From: G963676655 sp963678305
GTDB lineage: Bacteria; Verrucomicrobiota; Lentisphaeria; Victivallales; Victivallaceae
Direction: 5' to 3'
Assembly (NCBI GenBank): GCA_963678305.2
Contig: CAXXVV010000013.1
Coordinates: 271,606 to 335,605 of the forward strand
DNA: 64,000 bases
The position numbers were made by a program, and so were the translations under genes. How positions within the stretch are numbered: position 1 is the first letter of the stretch; every line of letters starts with the position of its first letter. Below the pieces are notes generated by a model. That model worked only from the letters and a program-made list of their open reading frames with translations. It did no database searches and was not told the DNA's origin. Below are positions 45,853 through 55,776 of the stretch, piece after piece.

Positions 45853-46893
45853 GTGAATCAGGTTACTAAAAAGGTAAGGAAGCCGACTCTGAAGGATATT
45901 GCCGGCAGAGTTGGCTTGTCTGTGCCGACAGTGTCTCAGATCATTAATAACAAGGGGAATAATTACTGTTCCGAAGAGAAAAAACAACTAGTCAGGAAAA
46001 TTGCTCGTGAATTGAATTACCAGCCTAACTTCGGTTACCGGGTGATGACCGGACAGAGCACGAATACAGTTGGTATTATCTGTTCACAGGAAAGAATTAA
46101 ACGTGAGGAGCAGATCGCCGATTTACTTTTGACCTTATCTTCGCAACTGGAAGCAAAAGAATATTCTGTTTACATGTCTTCAATGTCTGATTGCGCGATG
46201 GATAATAAGAAAAAAATTATGGATCTGATCGGGCGCGGTTGCTCCGCTTTTATTTTTATCGGAACCCCGGTCGGTATCACAAATATAACAGCGTTACTTA
46301 AACAATATAACGTCAATTATATAGGCACCAGACCATACGGAATGGATAATTGCGTACGTGGAGACGGAGCTTTTGCGGTTCAAAAATATATTGAAAAATT
46401 TCTTAATGACGGCTTGGAAAACTTCCGGCTTGTTTTACCCAAAAGAAACCTGAATAACGATGATCAATACGAGCGTGTTGCCGGTCTATGCAGAGCTTTT
46501 CCTGATATGACGAAAGATGAACTGATCTCGCGTTATTTCCGGGAGATGCCGTATATCGGATACCGTGACCGTGACGCCTCTATGGAAATATTCAAGCTCG
46601 GGTATGACGTGACTGAAAAAATGTTGTCGGAAGAGCCCGAAGTAAACGGCATAATATATCTATCTGATTATTATGCGCTTGGCGGAGTGAGATATCTGGT
46701 AGAGCAGGGCTTGACAATCGGTAAAGACATAGCGGTTGCCGGATATAATAATACGAATGCGGCAAAATTTGCCGGCTTGCCGTTTATGACCGCTGACCAT
46801 CGAACAGATATTATAAGTAAAGAATTGATTGACCATCTTGAAGATAGCGAATCACAGCAGCGCATAATCAAGCCTGAAGTGATTTTCTATTAA
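45853..46893 (+). CDS. LacI-family transcriptional regulator
   Basis: DNA-binding repressor with sugar-type sensor. N-terminal helix-turn-helix: LKDIAGRVGLSVPTVSQIIN at about residues 12-31, then the hinge region with LNYQPNFGYRVMTGQSTNTVG. The ligand domain has the periplasmic-binding fold (GGVRYLVEQGLTIGKDIAVAGYNN, with the usual late loop). It starts at GTG 45853 after gaaaggg. The downstream glycosidase suggests that it senses a sugar released by that enzyme and controls both genes. Confidence 0.9.
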   Translation: MNQVTKKVRKPTLKDIAGRVGLSVPTVSQIINNKGNNYCSEEKKQLVRKIARELNYQPNFGYRVMTGQSTNTVGIICSQERIKREEQIADLLLTLSSQLEAKEYSVYMSSMSDCAMDNKKKIMDLIGRGCSAFIFIGTPVGITNITALLKQYNVNYIGTRPYGMDNCVRGDGAFAVQKYIEKFLNDGLENFRLVLPKRNLNNDDQYERVAGLCRAFPDMTKDELISRYFREMPYIGYRDRDASMEIFKLGYDVTEKMLSEEPEVNGIIYLSDYYALGGVRYLVEQGLTIGKDIAVAGYNNTNAAKFAGLPFMTADHRTDIISKELIDHLEDSESQQRIIKPEVIFY

Positions 46894-46897
46894 AACA

Positions 46898-46931
46898 GAT
46901 TGTTAACCATATAAGAATGGTTTAAGCAATC
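46898..46931 (+). other. Imperfect hairpin after the LacI-type gene
   Basis: GATTGTTAACCAT (46898-46910) pairs with ATGGTTTAAGCAATC (46917-46931) with one or two bulges and a 6-nt loop. There is no T-run behind it, so it may be a partial terminator, a processing site or a stabilising stem between the regulator and the pseudopilin gene. Confidence 0.35.
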
Positions 46932-46991
46932 ACAGTAATCAATAGAAAACTGATGTAGCTGAAAATTAAAAAAACAAACAGGAGAAATGCA

Positions 46992-47651
46992 ATGAAAAAA
47001 GTAAAGTTTTTTACATTGATTGAGCTTTTAGTTGTGATAGCTATTATTGCTGTCTTAGCGGCTATGTTGCTGCCGGCTCTCAATAAGGCTAGAGAAAGGG
47101 CCAAAATCATCAAGTGTGTATCCAACTTGAAGCAGATGGGCATATTTATGCATTTATATGCCGACAACAGTGATGGCTTTTTTCCCGTACAGTATTATAA
47201 AACAGAATCTCCCTGGTTGAAATGGTCCGAACAGCTAAGAAACGGCACTGGCGAAAAGTTTTCCGACAAAGCTCTGCAATGTCCCGGTGATGTTGTGTTA
47301 TTTGATAAAATATCCTATGGCTTCGGTTATCATTGGGGGCGATGGGACAGTGCCGGAGCAGTTTATGGTGGACACGTCAAGATAAATCAGGTAGTCATGC
47401 CAACTTATCTTGTCCAACTGATTGACGCTAAAAGTTGGGTTTTTTCTCCGCACAAAAGTACCTGGGAGGATCATCTTCCCATGGAACGGCATAATGGTGT
47501 ATTTAATATGCTGTTTACTGATGGCCATGCACAAAGTAAAAAGGCCCGGACATTCGGATTGTACGCTGGACCTTCACTGGGTTGGCCTCGGGATGATTAT
47601 CGCTGGAAAAATGTCGCGGTTAATCCGACTAACGGGTCTAAGTACGAATAA
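46992..47651 (+). CDS. Type II pseudopilin-like protein (Lentisphaerae type)
   Basis: Begins with a prepilin signal KKVKFFTLIELLVVIAIIAV, where processing should occur after the first basic/aromatic stretch and the hydrophobic helix spans residues about 8-32. A helix with LNKARERAKIIKCVSNLKQM follows, then a beta domain with the common ending FNMLFTDGHAQ. Many PVC bacteria carry large families of such genes next to carbohydrate-active enzymes; the function (surface display, assembly or sensing) is not known. An aggag site lies just before the start. Confidence 0.8.
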   Translation: MKKVKFFTLIELLVVIAIIAVLAAMLLPALNKARERAKIIKCVSNLKQMGIFMHLYADNSDGFFPVQYYKTESPWLKWSEQLRNGTGEKFSDKALQCPGDVVLFDKISYGFGYHWGRWDSAGAVYGGHVKINQVVMPTYLVQLIDAKSWVFSPHKSTWEDHLPMERHNGVFNMLFTDGHAQSKKARTFGLYAGPSLGWPRDDYRWKNVAVNPTNGSKYE

Positions 47652-47716
47652 CTACAGTCAGTGTAAATTGTTGATATAAAATATCTTCAGGGATAATGTT
47701 AATTGAAAGGAATGGA

Positions 47717-50700
47717 ATGAGGAGCTTTTATTTGTTTGCGACATGCTTGCATTGTTTGACAATGGTTACTTTGAAAGCGGAAAAGGCGGTGGTGAGTACT
47801 GCCTGGAAACTGGAAAAACAGCCGTCAGCTTATATTGGAGCTCCAGGCTGGACGAAAAATCCATCATCAAAGGCATCTGTGAAAAAATATAAGAAGGGTC
47901 TGGTTTTCTTAATTCCTGAATCCGGCAAAGAATATCGTTGGAAAGTCAATATTGGTAAGGTTGATTTAAAAAAATATCAATATATACGCATTAGTTATCG
48001 CGCGGTCAGAGTTGATCATAGTAAGCGGGGAGGGTATATACTATACACTTCAACCGCTGACAAGCAAAAACTGTATCCATTGAATAGTTCACAGTTGACA
48101 GTTAACAGTTCCCTGCAAGGGGAAGTGCATGAAATGACGGTTAATGTTGGTGGGGCGCTAAAAGGTAATGCCGCGATCAACCGGTTGATCATTGGCTTAA
48201 AAGCCGCCTCCGCCAATGCGCAGCTTTACATTGAAGATTTAAGATTCTTCAGTGACCGTGAAATTGCTCCGGTTAAATATATTGAACTTAAATCCGGGCG
48301 CTCAATTGAAGAAGCTGAAAAAAAAGGTGAAAATGAGTTCAAGTTTATGAGTGATGTCGGAGTTCCGGTAACAAAGGTGCCCGGTTGGAGCAACAATAAG
48401 GTCAGGGGCGCAGAACTGACAACGCCTGAAAAAGATAATATTTTGTATAACGGCGGGTTCGAAAACGTTAAGTCCGGGAAGTTGAACGGTTGGGGGTATG
48501 AATTTCGTGACGGCGCAGCTGGAACAGTCGAGTTTGATGATTCCTTTTCCAGAAACGGTAAACGATCTTTGAAAATCAATAAAACTAACGGAAAAGGATA
48601 TATTCTTGTTTTCAGTGAAAAAGCCATACCGGTCAAAGACGGGGATAAATATGCTTTTCAGGGCTTCTATCACACTCGCAATGTGAAAGATTCTCAACGG
48701 ACTTTGGGGATGGTCAGGTTGACCCAGGATATAAGTGATTTAGGCTATAACCGGTCGGTTGACAAGTGGAATGGTTTGAGAACTCAGCAGTACATGATAA
48801 ACGCAAAAAAAAATCAGTGGCATAAGCGTGTGGTCAATTTGAAAATAGAAAAAGGAAAACTGCCCCGTCTGCATGTTTGTATTATAATCTACGGTAATCC
48901 GGCGACCGTGTGGTGGGATGATATGGCGGTTGAACCGCTCTCTTTGGCCTGGAAGCGCTGGTTTGCTTCCAATCCGCGAAGTATCGACTATTTTAAACCG
49001 GAGCAGATCACTGATAAAGAATTCCGAAAAGCGCTCAATACGGATATAGATCATACCGCCGAATTGAAGAATATCAATGGAAAGTCAGCATTACTGGTTG
49101 ACGGCAAACTTACACCACCGGTAATATTCAGGGGTGGTGGATTGTCTCCTCAAAACTATACAGGAGGCCCACTGGACAAGGCCGGAGTGAGACTTCAGAT
49201 TCAGGTATGCAAATTCGGTCCTTCATCTAACGAGGATGTCCAGGTAACTCCCGGAAAAGTTAATCGAAAACTTGTTCCCGGTATTTATGTTGGTAAAGGT
49301 AAATTCAATTTTACAACAAGCATCAGAAATTTGGAAATAGCGATGAAAGCATCACCAAATTCGCTGTTTCTTTTAGGCTTGGACATATCGTCTTATGACC
49401 GGTATGTGAATGATAATCCGAGCGAGGCCTGGATGAATGCCAAAGGGCAGAAAGCGTATGGAACAACAATCCATCTGATGGGATTTGCCGATAAACTCCC
49501 GGCCGGCCGCTTTTTATGGCCTTCATATTTTTCCCGAAAATGGCGGGATGACATGACTAAAGCCATGTGCCTGTTTCTTGATAAACTAAAGAAAACTGGC
49601 CTTGCCAAACGGATTATCGGCATTCATATTGGAGGCGGACATGATGGTCAATTTGCAATGCGGCAGCGTGATTACAACCCGCATGCCATTGCGGCGTTTA
49701 GAAATTATCTTAGAAAAAAATATCGTAATCTAAGTGCGCTTAAAAAGGCATGGAACAATCCTGTCGTCACTTTTGCAAACGCATCGATTCCGATTAAGAC
49801 AAGGGACGTTCATCGTTTCCTTGATCCGGCTGAAAATACTGACTGTTATGATTATTGGCGTTTTGCGCAATCAGAGATATTGAAGCTTCAGGAAGGCTTC
49901 GCCCGGGCTGCCAAAAAGGTTCTAGGTAAAAAAGTTCTGGCTGTCAAATCCTTAATGTCTACTCATGGTGGTTCTTATGTTTCAACCTACAGTTTGAACC
50001 AGCTCCTTAAATCTGATGTATTTGATATTGGTTCTCCTCAGGCTCCATATTACAAGCGTGAACCGGGTATCAATTACTGTTTCCCCCAACCTTTGTTGTC
50101 CTATAACCTGCATACGAAACTGCTGGTTGCCGAATTTGACATAAGAACCTATTTTCGCTGCCGTTATGATGAAGTTAAAACCGGTAGGTTGGGGCGGATG
50201 GAATCTTTCAAGATGTGGCAGGCCGGGCTGCGCAAGTTGACTGGACAAATGATTGCCGGCAACCAGGGGTACTGGTTTCTTGACTTGCACTGGGGCTGGT
50301 TCCAAAAAGAGATAGCCAAAGATATCGGAGATGATCACCGGGTATATTCCAGGATATACCCGGTAGAAATCAACCAGAAAGAGCCAAAGCGTACTGATTT
50401 GCTGGTTGTGCTTGATGAAGAGTCGCTTTACTGGACATCAATCGGGTCAAGGCAGTATATACTGGAAACTATTCTCAACACCTATAATCAATTATATTCC
50501 ATAACTAATTCAGGCGTCCCGTTTGATTATGTTATGCTGGAGGATTTGATCGCGCACCCGGAGCTTGTTGACCGATATAAAGTTTTTGTCTTTAATCACA
50601 GTTACCGGCTGGATAAACAGCGAATTAAGATTTATGAGAAGTTGAAGAACAATAAGCGAACGCTTGTCTGGCTCTATGCGGCGGGGTTCGTCGGACAAAA

Positions 50701-51280
50701 ATCCCGCTCGGTTGAATCGATGAAAAAGTTGACTGGAATTAATATCAAATACTTGACGGGCGGCATAGACCATTCAATCGTCACATTAAGATCCCAATCG
50801 CCGTTGTCTTTCGGGTTGTCTGAAAAACAAGATACCGCTTCAGTAGAAAAAGCGGCAGGGGATTTGACTCTTCCGGTAAAAAGTCAAAGGTATTACCATG
50901 GTCCTTATTTCTTTGTGGATGACCCAGGCGTGCAAATGTTGGCAAAATATCAGCAAACCGGGCAGGGCGCTATCGCAGTGAAAAAATTCCCGGCCTGGAC
51001 TTCTGTTTATGTTGCCAGTCCAGGCGGTTTGAGTCCGGAATTGTTGAATAATATCTGCCGTGATGCAGGAGCTTATGTTTGTTCCCGACCGGGAGTTGAT
51101 TTGTTTCTAAACGATAACTTTATTAGTATTCACGGTATTGTTCCGGGGTATTATACCTTCACATTACCTCGAAAATGTAATGTCAGGAACTTATTCAACG
51201 GCAAAATTATTGTCAGAAATACCAATATTATTCAGATGTGGGTGGAACCACAAACAACCTATTGGCTGGGGATTGAATAA
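47717..51280 (+). CDS. Large secreted glycosidase, GH-A/GH42-like with CBM
   Basis: A 1187-residue protein with a signal peptide (MRSFYLFATCLHCLTMVTLKA). Residues about 240-410 form a carbohydrate-binding-type jelly roll (ILYNGGFENVKSGKLNGW, GYILVFSEKAIPVKDG, WWDDMAVEPL). The middle (about 500-850) is a TIM barrel typical of beta-galactosidase-like enzymes: GIHIGGGHDGQF near 634, FRNYLRKKYRNLSALKKAW near 660, and LLVAEFDIRTYF near 805, a candidate catalytic Glu. A later glutamine-amidotransferase-like region (LAHPELVDRYKVFVFNH) is also typical of GH42. Start at ATG 47717 after gaaagg. The usual NE acid/base motif is not obvious, so activity needs testing. Confidence 0.75.
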   Translation: MRSFYLFATCLHCLTMVTLKAEKAVVSTAWKLEKQPSAYIGAPGWTKNPSSKASVKKYKKGLVFLIPESGKEYRWKVNIGKVDLKKYQYIRISYRAVRVDHSKRGGYILYTSTADKQKLYPLNSSQLTVNSSLQGEVHEMTVNVGGALKGNAAINRLIIGLKAASANAQLYIEDLRFFSDREIAPVKYIELKSGRSIEEAEKKGENEFKFMSDVGVPVTKVPGWSNNKVRGAELTTPEKDNILYNGGFENVKSGKLNGWGYEFRDGAAGTVEFDDSFSRNGKRSLKINKTNGKGYILVFSEKAIPVKDGDKYAFQGFYHTRNVKDSQRTLGMVRLTQDISDLGYNRSVDKWNGLRTQQYMINAKKNQWHKRVVNLKIEKGKLPRLHVCIIIYGNPATVWWDDMAVEPLSLAWKRWFASNPRSIDYFKPEQITDKEFRKALNTDIDHTAELKNINGKSALLVDGKLTPPVIFRGGGLSPQNYTGGPLDKAGVRLQIQVCKFGPSSNEDVQVTPGKVNRKLVPGIYVGKGKFNFTTSIRNLEIAMKASPNSLFLLGLDISSYDRYVNDNPSEAWMNAKGQKAYGTTIHLMGFADKLPAGRFLWPSYFSRKWRDDMTKAMCLFLDKLKKTGLAKRIIGIHIGGGHDGQFAMRQRDYNPHAIAAFRNYLRKKYRNLSALKKAWNNPVVTFANASIPIKTRDVHRFLDPAENTDCYDYWRFAQSEILKLQEGFARAAKKVLGKKVLAVKSLMSTHGGSYVSTYSLNQLLKSDVFDIGSPQAPYYKREPGINYCFPQPLLSYNLHTKLLVAEFDIRTYFRCRYDEVKTGRLGRMESFKMWQAGLRKLTGQMIAGNQGYWFLDLHWGWFQKEIAKDIGDDHRVYSRIYPVEINQKEPKRTDLLVVLDEESLYWTSIGSRQYILETILNTYNQLYSITNSGVPFDYVMLEDLIAHPELVDRYKVFVFNHSYRLDKQRIKIYEKLKNNKRTLVWLYAAGFVGQKSRSVESMKKLTGINIKYLTGGIDHSIVTLRSQSPLSFGLSEKQDTASVEKAAGDLTLPVKSQRYYHGPYFFVDDPGVQMLAKYQQTGQGAIAVKKFPAWTSVYVASPGGLSPELLNNICRDAGAYVCSRPGVDLFLNDNFISIHGIVPGYYTFTLPRKCNVRNLFNGKIIVRNTNIIQMWVEPQTTYWLGIE

Positions 51281-51305
51281 TTTTTTTACAGCACGAAGTT
51301 GGTTG

Positions 51306-54300
51306 TCAATAGATGTCAACGGCCAACAGGATGAGCAGGACCAGGAAGAGCAGGGCGGTGGAAAATTTTACCCAGGCCGCGTTTGCCTTGAAGAAATTGA
51401 TCAGGGTCGAATTTTTCATGCCAAGCCAGGTGAATGCGAAAATCACGATCAGCGGCAGAATGAATGCGAGGTTGTATACTGCCAACAGCAGGTAAGCCTG
51501 AAATGAGTCCGCTCCGGTTTTCAACATGTACATGATCGTCGGCAGATAGACCTGGCCGGTGCAGGCCAGTTCCAGAATAGAAATGACCAGCCCGGTGATA
51601 AAAGCCGCGATGATAAAATGGCGTTTCTTTGCTCCTATCCTGACCGACGAGCGGATTTTTTCCTTTAACTTTTCCGGTAATTGCAGTTTAATATCCTTGA
51701 TTCGTCCTTTCAGGCAAAGAATTCCGTCGTAAATGCTCATAACCATGATGATAAAGACGATTACCATCATGATCCGGTTGATGATCCGGCCGAAATCCTT
51801 GACCAACTCAAGGCGGATGACCAGTTCGGCCAGTCCCATGCCCATAAGGTAGTAGGCGATGAAGACCCCGGCGATAAACGCGAGGGACACCTGGAGTATC
51901 TCGGATTTTTTGCGGCGGCTGATAACCATATAGGAAATGAAAAAGATAATAGTGGCGAACGCGCACGGGTTTACGCCGTCATTCAACCCGGCCAGCAGGA
52001 CAAACGCGGTGGTGATATGGCTGTATCTTCCGGTGATGCGTTTTGCGGAACGCTTGAGTTCAGTGTTATCGACGATGTACCAGTTACGGTTATCGGATGC
52101 GGCGGAATTGGCGACCAGGCGCCCGAGCCGGTCAAAGTTAACTTCGTTTTTGATCAGATAACCGTCGGCCGTGAAGACTGCCGGGGCAACCAGCCGGATT
52201 TTAGCGGGAACGTTATATTTTTCGCAATAGGCTTCGTTCAGTTTCATGGATTCGACATAAAACATGTTGTGCTGCTCTACTGACAACTCCGGGAAGGACG
52301 ATTTGAGAATCTCAAGATACTGTTGGACTTTTTCACATTCCTGACAACCGTTTTTATAGAAATAAACCAGTTTGATTTTTTGTTTTACCGGGGTGGCTTC
52401 TGAGACAGTTTTTTTCACTTCAAGTTTTGGCGCGGCCTCGACTCGTAATTTAAGTTTTTTTCTGGCTGCTGATTTAGCAGTCGCGGTCTGTTTTTTGGGT
52501 GAGAAATGTTTCTTTATCTTCTCATATTGGTAAGTTGACATTTCCTCTTTATCAACATAGTTCAGCAGGGGCTTGAACTCCATTCCCAGCATTACGGCGT
52601 TATGCTCCAGATATTCACCAATTCTGGATGAGACGGTTTTTTTATCCTGTACCAGCTTGATGACACTGATAAGTTTGGCCGGGTCAACTTTCTCGGACAA
52701 CTGCATCAGGGCAAAATAGGCGTCAATTCTCAACTTTGGAGAGATATCTTTTGTCATTTTCCTCAACGCCGCGACATACTCATCGTTAAAATACATGCCT
52801 TTGCCGGAATCTCTGGCTCCCCAACTGATGTCTATTGAAATAATATGTTTGTCGTCAAAGTAAACAATCTCTTTATCGCTGTAGGATAATTTTGACTTGA
52901 GTACCAGTTCCGGAATAAGTTCGCGTAATTTGTCATGCCTGGACTTCATTAGTTCCGGAAGATGTTTCTGAAATTTTGATAAATTGCTGCGTCCGAGGGA
53001 ATATAATGCGGCTCTTTTCAACATGATATCCTTGGACTTAATATATCTCTCCAGGTACTTGTCACTTTTTTTATTCGGGTGATTTTTCAGAAAAAACAGG
53101 GCCAGTATCCGCATATCCCTGACCGAATCTTTGCTGTCGAGTGTCTTGTATGACCATTTTTTGAAAAAGTATGAGTTCTTCGACGAACTGAGAACATAAC
53201 TGGTCCGATAGCTGGTTAAATTATACAACTTGAGTTTGGTCCCGGGGGTATTCAGCAGGTTGAAAAAATATTCAAGAGACTTGCTGTTATCCCCTATTAG
53301 AAGCGCTGCGGCTTCTTTAGAAACATTTTTATTGGCGTCTTCAAGTCCGAGTTTCAACAATTTCAGCTGGGCCGGAGAATGATTTTTTTCTGATCTAAAA
53401 TTGCTCAGGATGTCGGACTTTTTCTCTGCGGTGAGACTTGGGAATATTTTGCAGAAAAATTCATAACCGGCAGGCTTGTTCAGCTTTAATAAAACCAGTG
53501 AACTGTATAACCGCATGTCTTCATCTTTGCTGCCTGAACTCCGTTTTTGTACGGCACTGACAAATTCGTTGTAGGCTTTGAGAATTGCTTCAGGTGAAGC
53601 CTCAGAACTGGTTTGTTTTTTCTGCTGCTCCGATCCGAATGCTCCCATCAGGTTGTCCATCGTTATTTTGGGGGCTTGTTTGTTGGGTTGCGCTGGTTGT
53701 TTTTCCCCGAATGCGTTAAAGAGTGCATCCAGTTGTTTGTCGTTTGATTTAGTTTTTATTTTCGGCGTTTCGGCAGACCGCAGACTGGAAAGCCGTCTCT
53801 CTGAAATATTGAAATTTTTCAGCAGAGCCAACACTTTGTTTTTATTGTTTCCGGCAAGGATTTTTTGGAAAGCGATGAATCTGCGGTTCGGTGCTTTGCC
53901 CATTCCGGCCAGTAGATTTGTTGCCTGACTTGAGACATCGGGATCTGCATTATCAGCCAGCATAATGGCTATATCAAATCCAAGAGCTTCCATATCCCCC
54001 ACCGCCTGCAGAACCGGGAACAGGGTATTGGCATCCTTGTCTTTAAGTTGGTCAATGAAGGATTTCGGAATCGGTAACCTCATACTGGCATACGCGGCAA
54101 TGACTTGACCTTTCAGATCGTCATGCTCAATAAAAACTTTTTTCAGAACATCCCTGGCGTTTGTGATTTTCAAACCGGCAATTGCTCCGATGGCGTTTAT
54201 CCGGACAAATTCATCTTTGGATGCCAGCAATTTGATAATCTTTTTATCGGCTTTCCTGACTTCCAGTTTAGTGATTGCTTTCAACGCCGCGACCTGAATT

Positions 54301-55763
54301 CGCCAGCGCGGGTCATCGAGACATTTGGTGATTTTAGTTCCGGATTTTTTGCTTTCAAGGTCAGTCAGACTTTCCAGGGCGGCGATGACCAGATCTTCGT
54401 TTGAATTATCGAGATATTTCTCCAGAATTGCCGTGCTTCTCGAATTTTTTACCTCGCCGAGATTTCTGATAATCGCGAAGATCACATCATCATTTTTTTC
54501 GATTTTCAGGTGTTTTTCAAGGATTGGGACACTTTGTTTTTTCCCTGCTTCGACCAGTGCGTCAACCGTAGTTTCACGGATGATAGGTTGATCCGATGCT
54601 ATAAAGTCATTCAGGATCGGCAAAACCTGTTCGCCGTTTTGCCCCAGTGAGATAATCGATTGCAGTTTCATATTCTGATTGCCGTAGATCAGGCGATGAG
54701 CCAGCGAAAGCGCGTTCGGCATTCCGATATTGGTCAGAATGGTCGCATATTCGATTTCCTTGAGCCGCAGTTTACTGCCGGTCGGCAGATTCGGATGAGC
54801 ATCGAGGAATGCGGTGATCGCGGTCAACGCTCCCTGTCCACCATTTTTCAGCGCCAGCATCGCCCGTGATGAACGGTTGCGGTTTTGACTCAGAGCGTTT
54901 TGAATAATCACATTATAGCGTTCACGGGACAGTACAGTGGTATTGGCTGTGGCCTTGTGTTTATTATCTTTCAACCATTGCCGCCACTTTTCCAGAGCCG
55001 CCAGTTGTCCGGTTTCCGGGGAGGTATCATACCACGGGTCGAAGCCGAAACTGTCCCCGGAGCGTTCCTCCAGTAATTCCAGCGCCCCGAGTCGTACCGC
55101 CAGTTTTTTATTGGTAAGCAGTTCGATCAGTTCTTTGGCCGGAAAAACTTTCATCGCGTTGATTGCAGCAGTGATTTTCTTTCGGCAATCACGGTTCCAG
55201 CCCAGTGCCAGCATAGACTCGGCCAAACTTTTACTGGTGACTTTTTTTGCGGTTAATTCAGGCAGCAGTTTTTCCATTTTCTTTTCAATGGCGTCACTGT
55301 TGGCGGTAGTCATCCGATTCATTAATTTCGCCAACGTGTCACTTCGCAGGAAGCCTCTGCAGATGCCTATGTAACTCAAGTCTGAGGCCAGAAATACTAA
55401 AGTTGGACTGCCTCTGACTCCGTATCTTTGAGCAATTTTAATATTGCTGTCAATATCCAGTCTGACCGGAATGAAGTTTTTCAAGGCGGCTTTGACTTCC
55501 GGGGTTTTCATTACCTCGTCCTTTAGCTTGCGGCTCCAGGGACAGTCTGACGAACTGAAGAAAATCATGATCGGTTTGTATTGGTTCAAGGCGGCGCCGG
55601 AAGCGGCGTTCAGATCATCATACCAGATATCTTCGGTTTTAAGGTCAGAAACCGTGTGCGGATCGATGGGGCCGGTACTCATTTCAGGTTGAAACCGGGC
55701 CGCGAACAGCGTCAACGCAGGCATAAATGCCATAAGCGTGATCAGGTATTTAAGTTTTTTCAT
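51306..55763 (-). CDS. Thioredoxin-HEAT-thioredoxin-DsbD fusion protein
   Basis: A 1485-residue envelope protein with several parts. N-terminal signal peptide, then a thioredoxin-like domain with SSDCPWSRKL at 71-80 (single-Cys CPWS site). Residues about 200-1050 are HEAT-like repeats (for example VLPILNDFIASDQPIIRETT and VLKKVFIEHDDLKGQVIAAY). A second thioredoxin-like domain has GCQECEKV near 1140. The C-terminal 230 residues hold six to eight membrane helices with NPCAFATIIFF and LELACTGQVYLPT, the Cys pair pattern of DsbD/CcdA electron carriers. It probably moves reducing power across the membrane to a protein complex held by the HEAT arm. Last gene of the - strand operon. Confidence 0.8.
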   Translation of the reverse strand: MKKLKYLITLMAFMPALTLFAARFQPEMSTGPIDPHTVSDLKTEDIWYDDLNAASGAALNQYKPIMIFFSSSDCPWSRKLKDEVMKTPEVKAALKNFIPVRLDIDSNIKIAQRYGVRGSPTLVFLASDLSYIGICRGFLRSDTLAKLMNRMTTANSDAIEKKMEKLLPELTAKKVTSKSLAESMLALGWNRDCRKKITAAINAMKVFPAKELIELLTNKKLAVRLGALELLEERSGDSFGFDPWYDTSPETGQLAALEKWRQWLKDNKHKATANTTVLSRERYNVIIQNALSQNRNRSSRAMLALKNGGQGALTAITAFLDAHPNLPTGSKLRLKEIEYATILTNIGMPNALSLAHRLIYGNQNMKLQSIISLGQNGEQVLPILNDFIASDQPIIRETTVDALVEAGKKQSVPILEKHLKIEKNDDVIFAIIRNLGEVKNSRSTAILEKYLDNSNEDLVIAALESLTDLESKKSGTKITKCLDDPRWRIQVAALKAITKLEVRKADKKIIKLLASKDEFVRINAIGAIAGLKITNARDVLKKVFIEHDDLKGQVIAAYASMRLPIPKSFIDQLKDKDANTLFPVLQAVGDMEALGFDIAIMLADNADPDVSSQATNLLAGMGKAPNRRFIAFQKILAGNNKNKVLALLKNFNISERRLSSLRSAETPKIKTKSNDKQLDALFNAFGEKQPAQPNKQAPKITMDNLMGAFGSEQQKKQTSSEASPEAILKAYNEFVSAVQKRSSGSKDEDMRLYSSLVLLKLNKPAGYEFFCKIFPSLTAEKKSDILSNFRSEKNHSPAQLKLLKLGLEDANKNVSKEAAALLIGDNSKSLEYFFNLLNTPGTKLKLYNLTSYRTSYVLSSSKNSYFFKKWSYKTLDSKDSVRDMRILALFFLKNHPNKKSDKYLERYIKSKDIMLKRAALYSLGRSNLSKFQKHLPELMKSRHDKLRELIPELVLKSKLSYSDKEIVYFDDKHIISIDISWGARDSGKGMYFNDEYVAALRKMTKDISPKLRIDAYFALMQLSEKVDPAKLISVIKLVQDKKTVSSRIGEYLEHNAVMLGMEFKPLLNYVDKEEMSTYQYEKIKKHFSPKKQTATAKSAARKKLKLRVEAAPKLEVKKTVSEATPVKQKIKLVYFYKNGCQECEKVQQYLEILKSSFPELSVEQHNMFYVESMKLNEAYCEKYNVPAKIRLVAPAVFTADGYLIKNEVNFDRLGRLVANSAASDNRNWYIVDNTELKRSAKRITGRYSHITTAFVLLAGLNDGVNPCAFATIIFFISYMVISRRKKSEILQVSLAFIAGVFIAYYLMGMGLAELVIRLELVKDFGRIINRIMMVIVFIIMVMSIYDGILCLKGRIKDIKLQLPEKLKEKIRSSVRIGAKKRHFIIAAFITGLVISILELACTGQVYLPTIMYMLKTGADSFQAYLLLAVYNLAFILPLIVIFAFTWLGMKNSTLINFFKANAAWVKFSTALLFLVLLILLAVDIY

Positions 55764-55776
55764 CGCGGCGGTTCCT

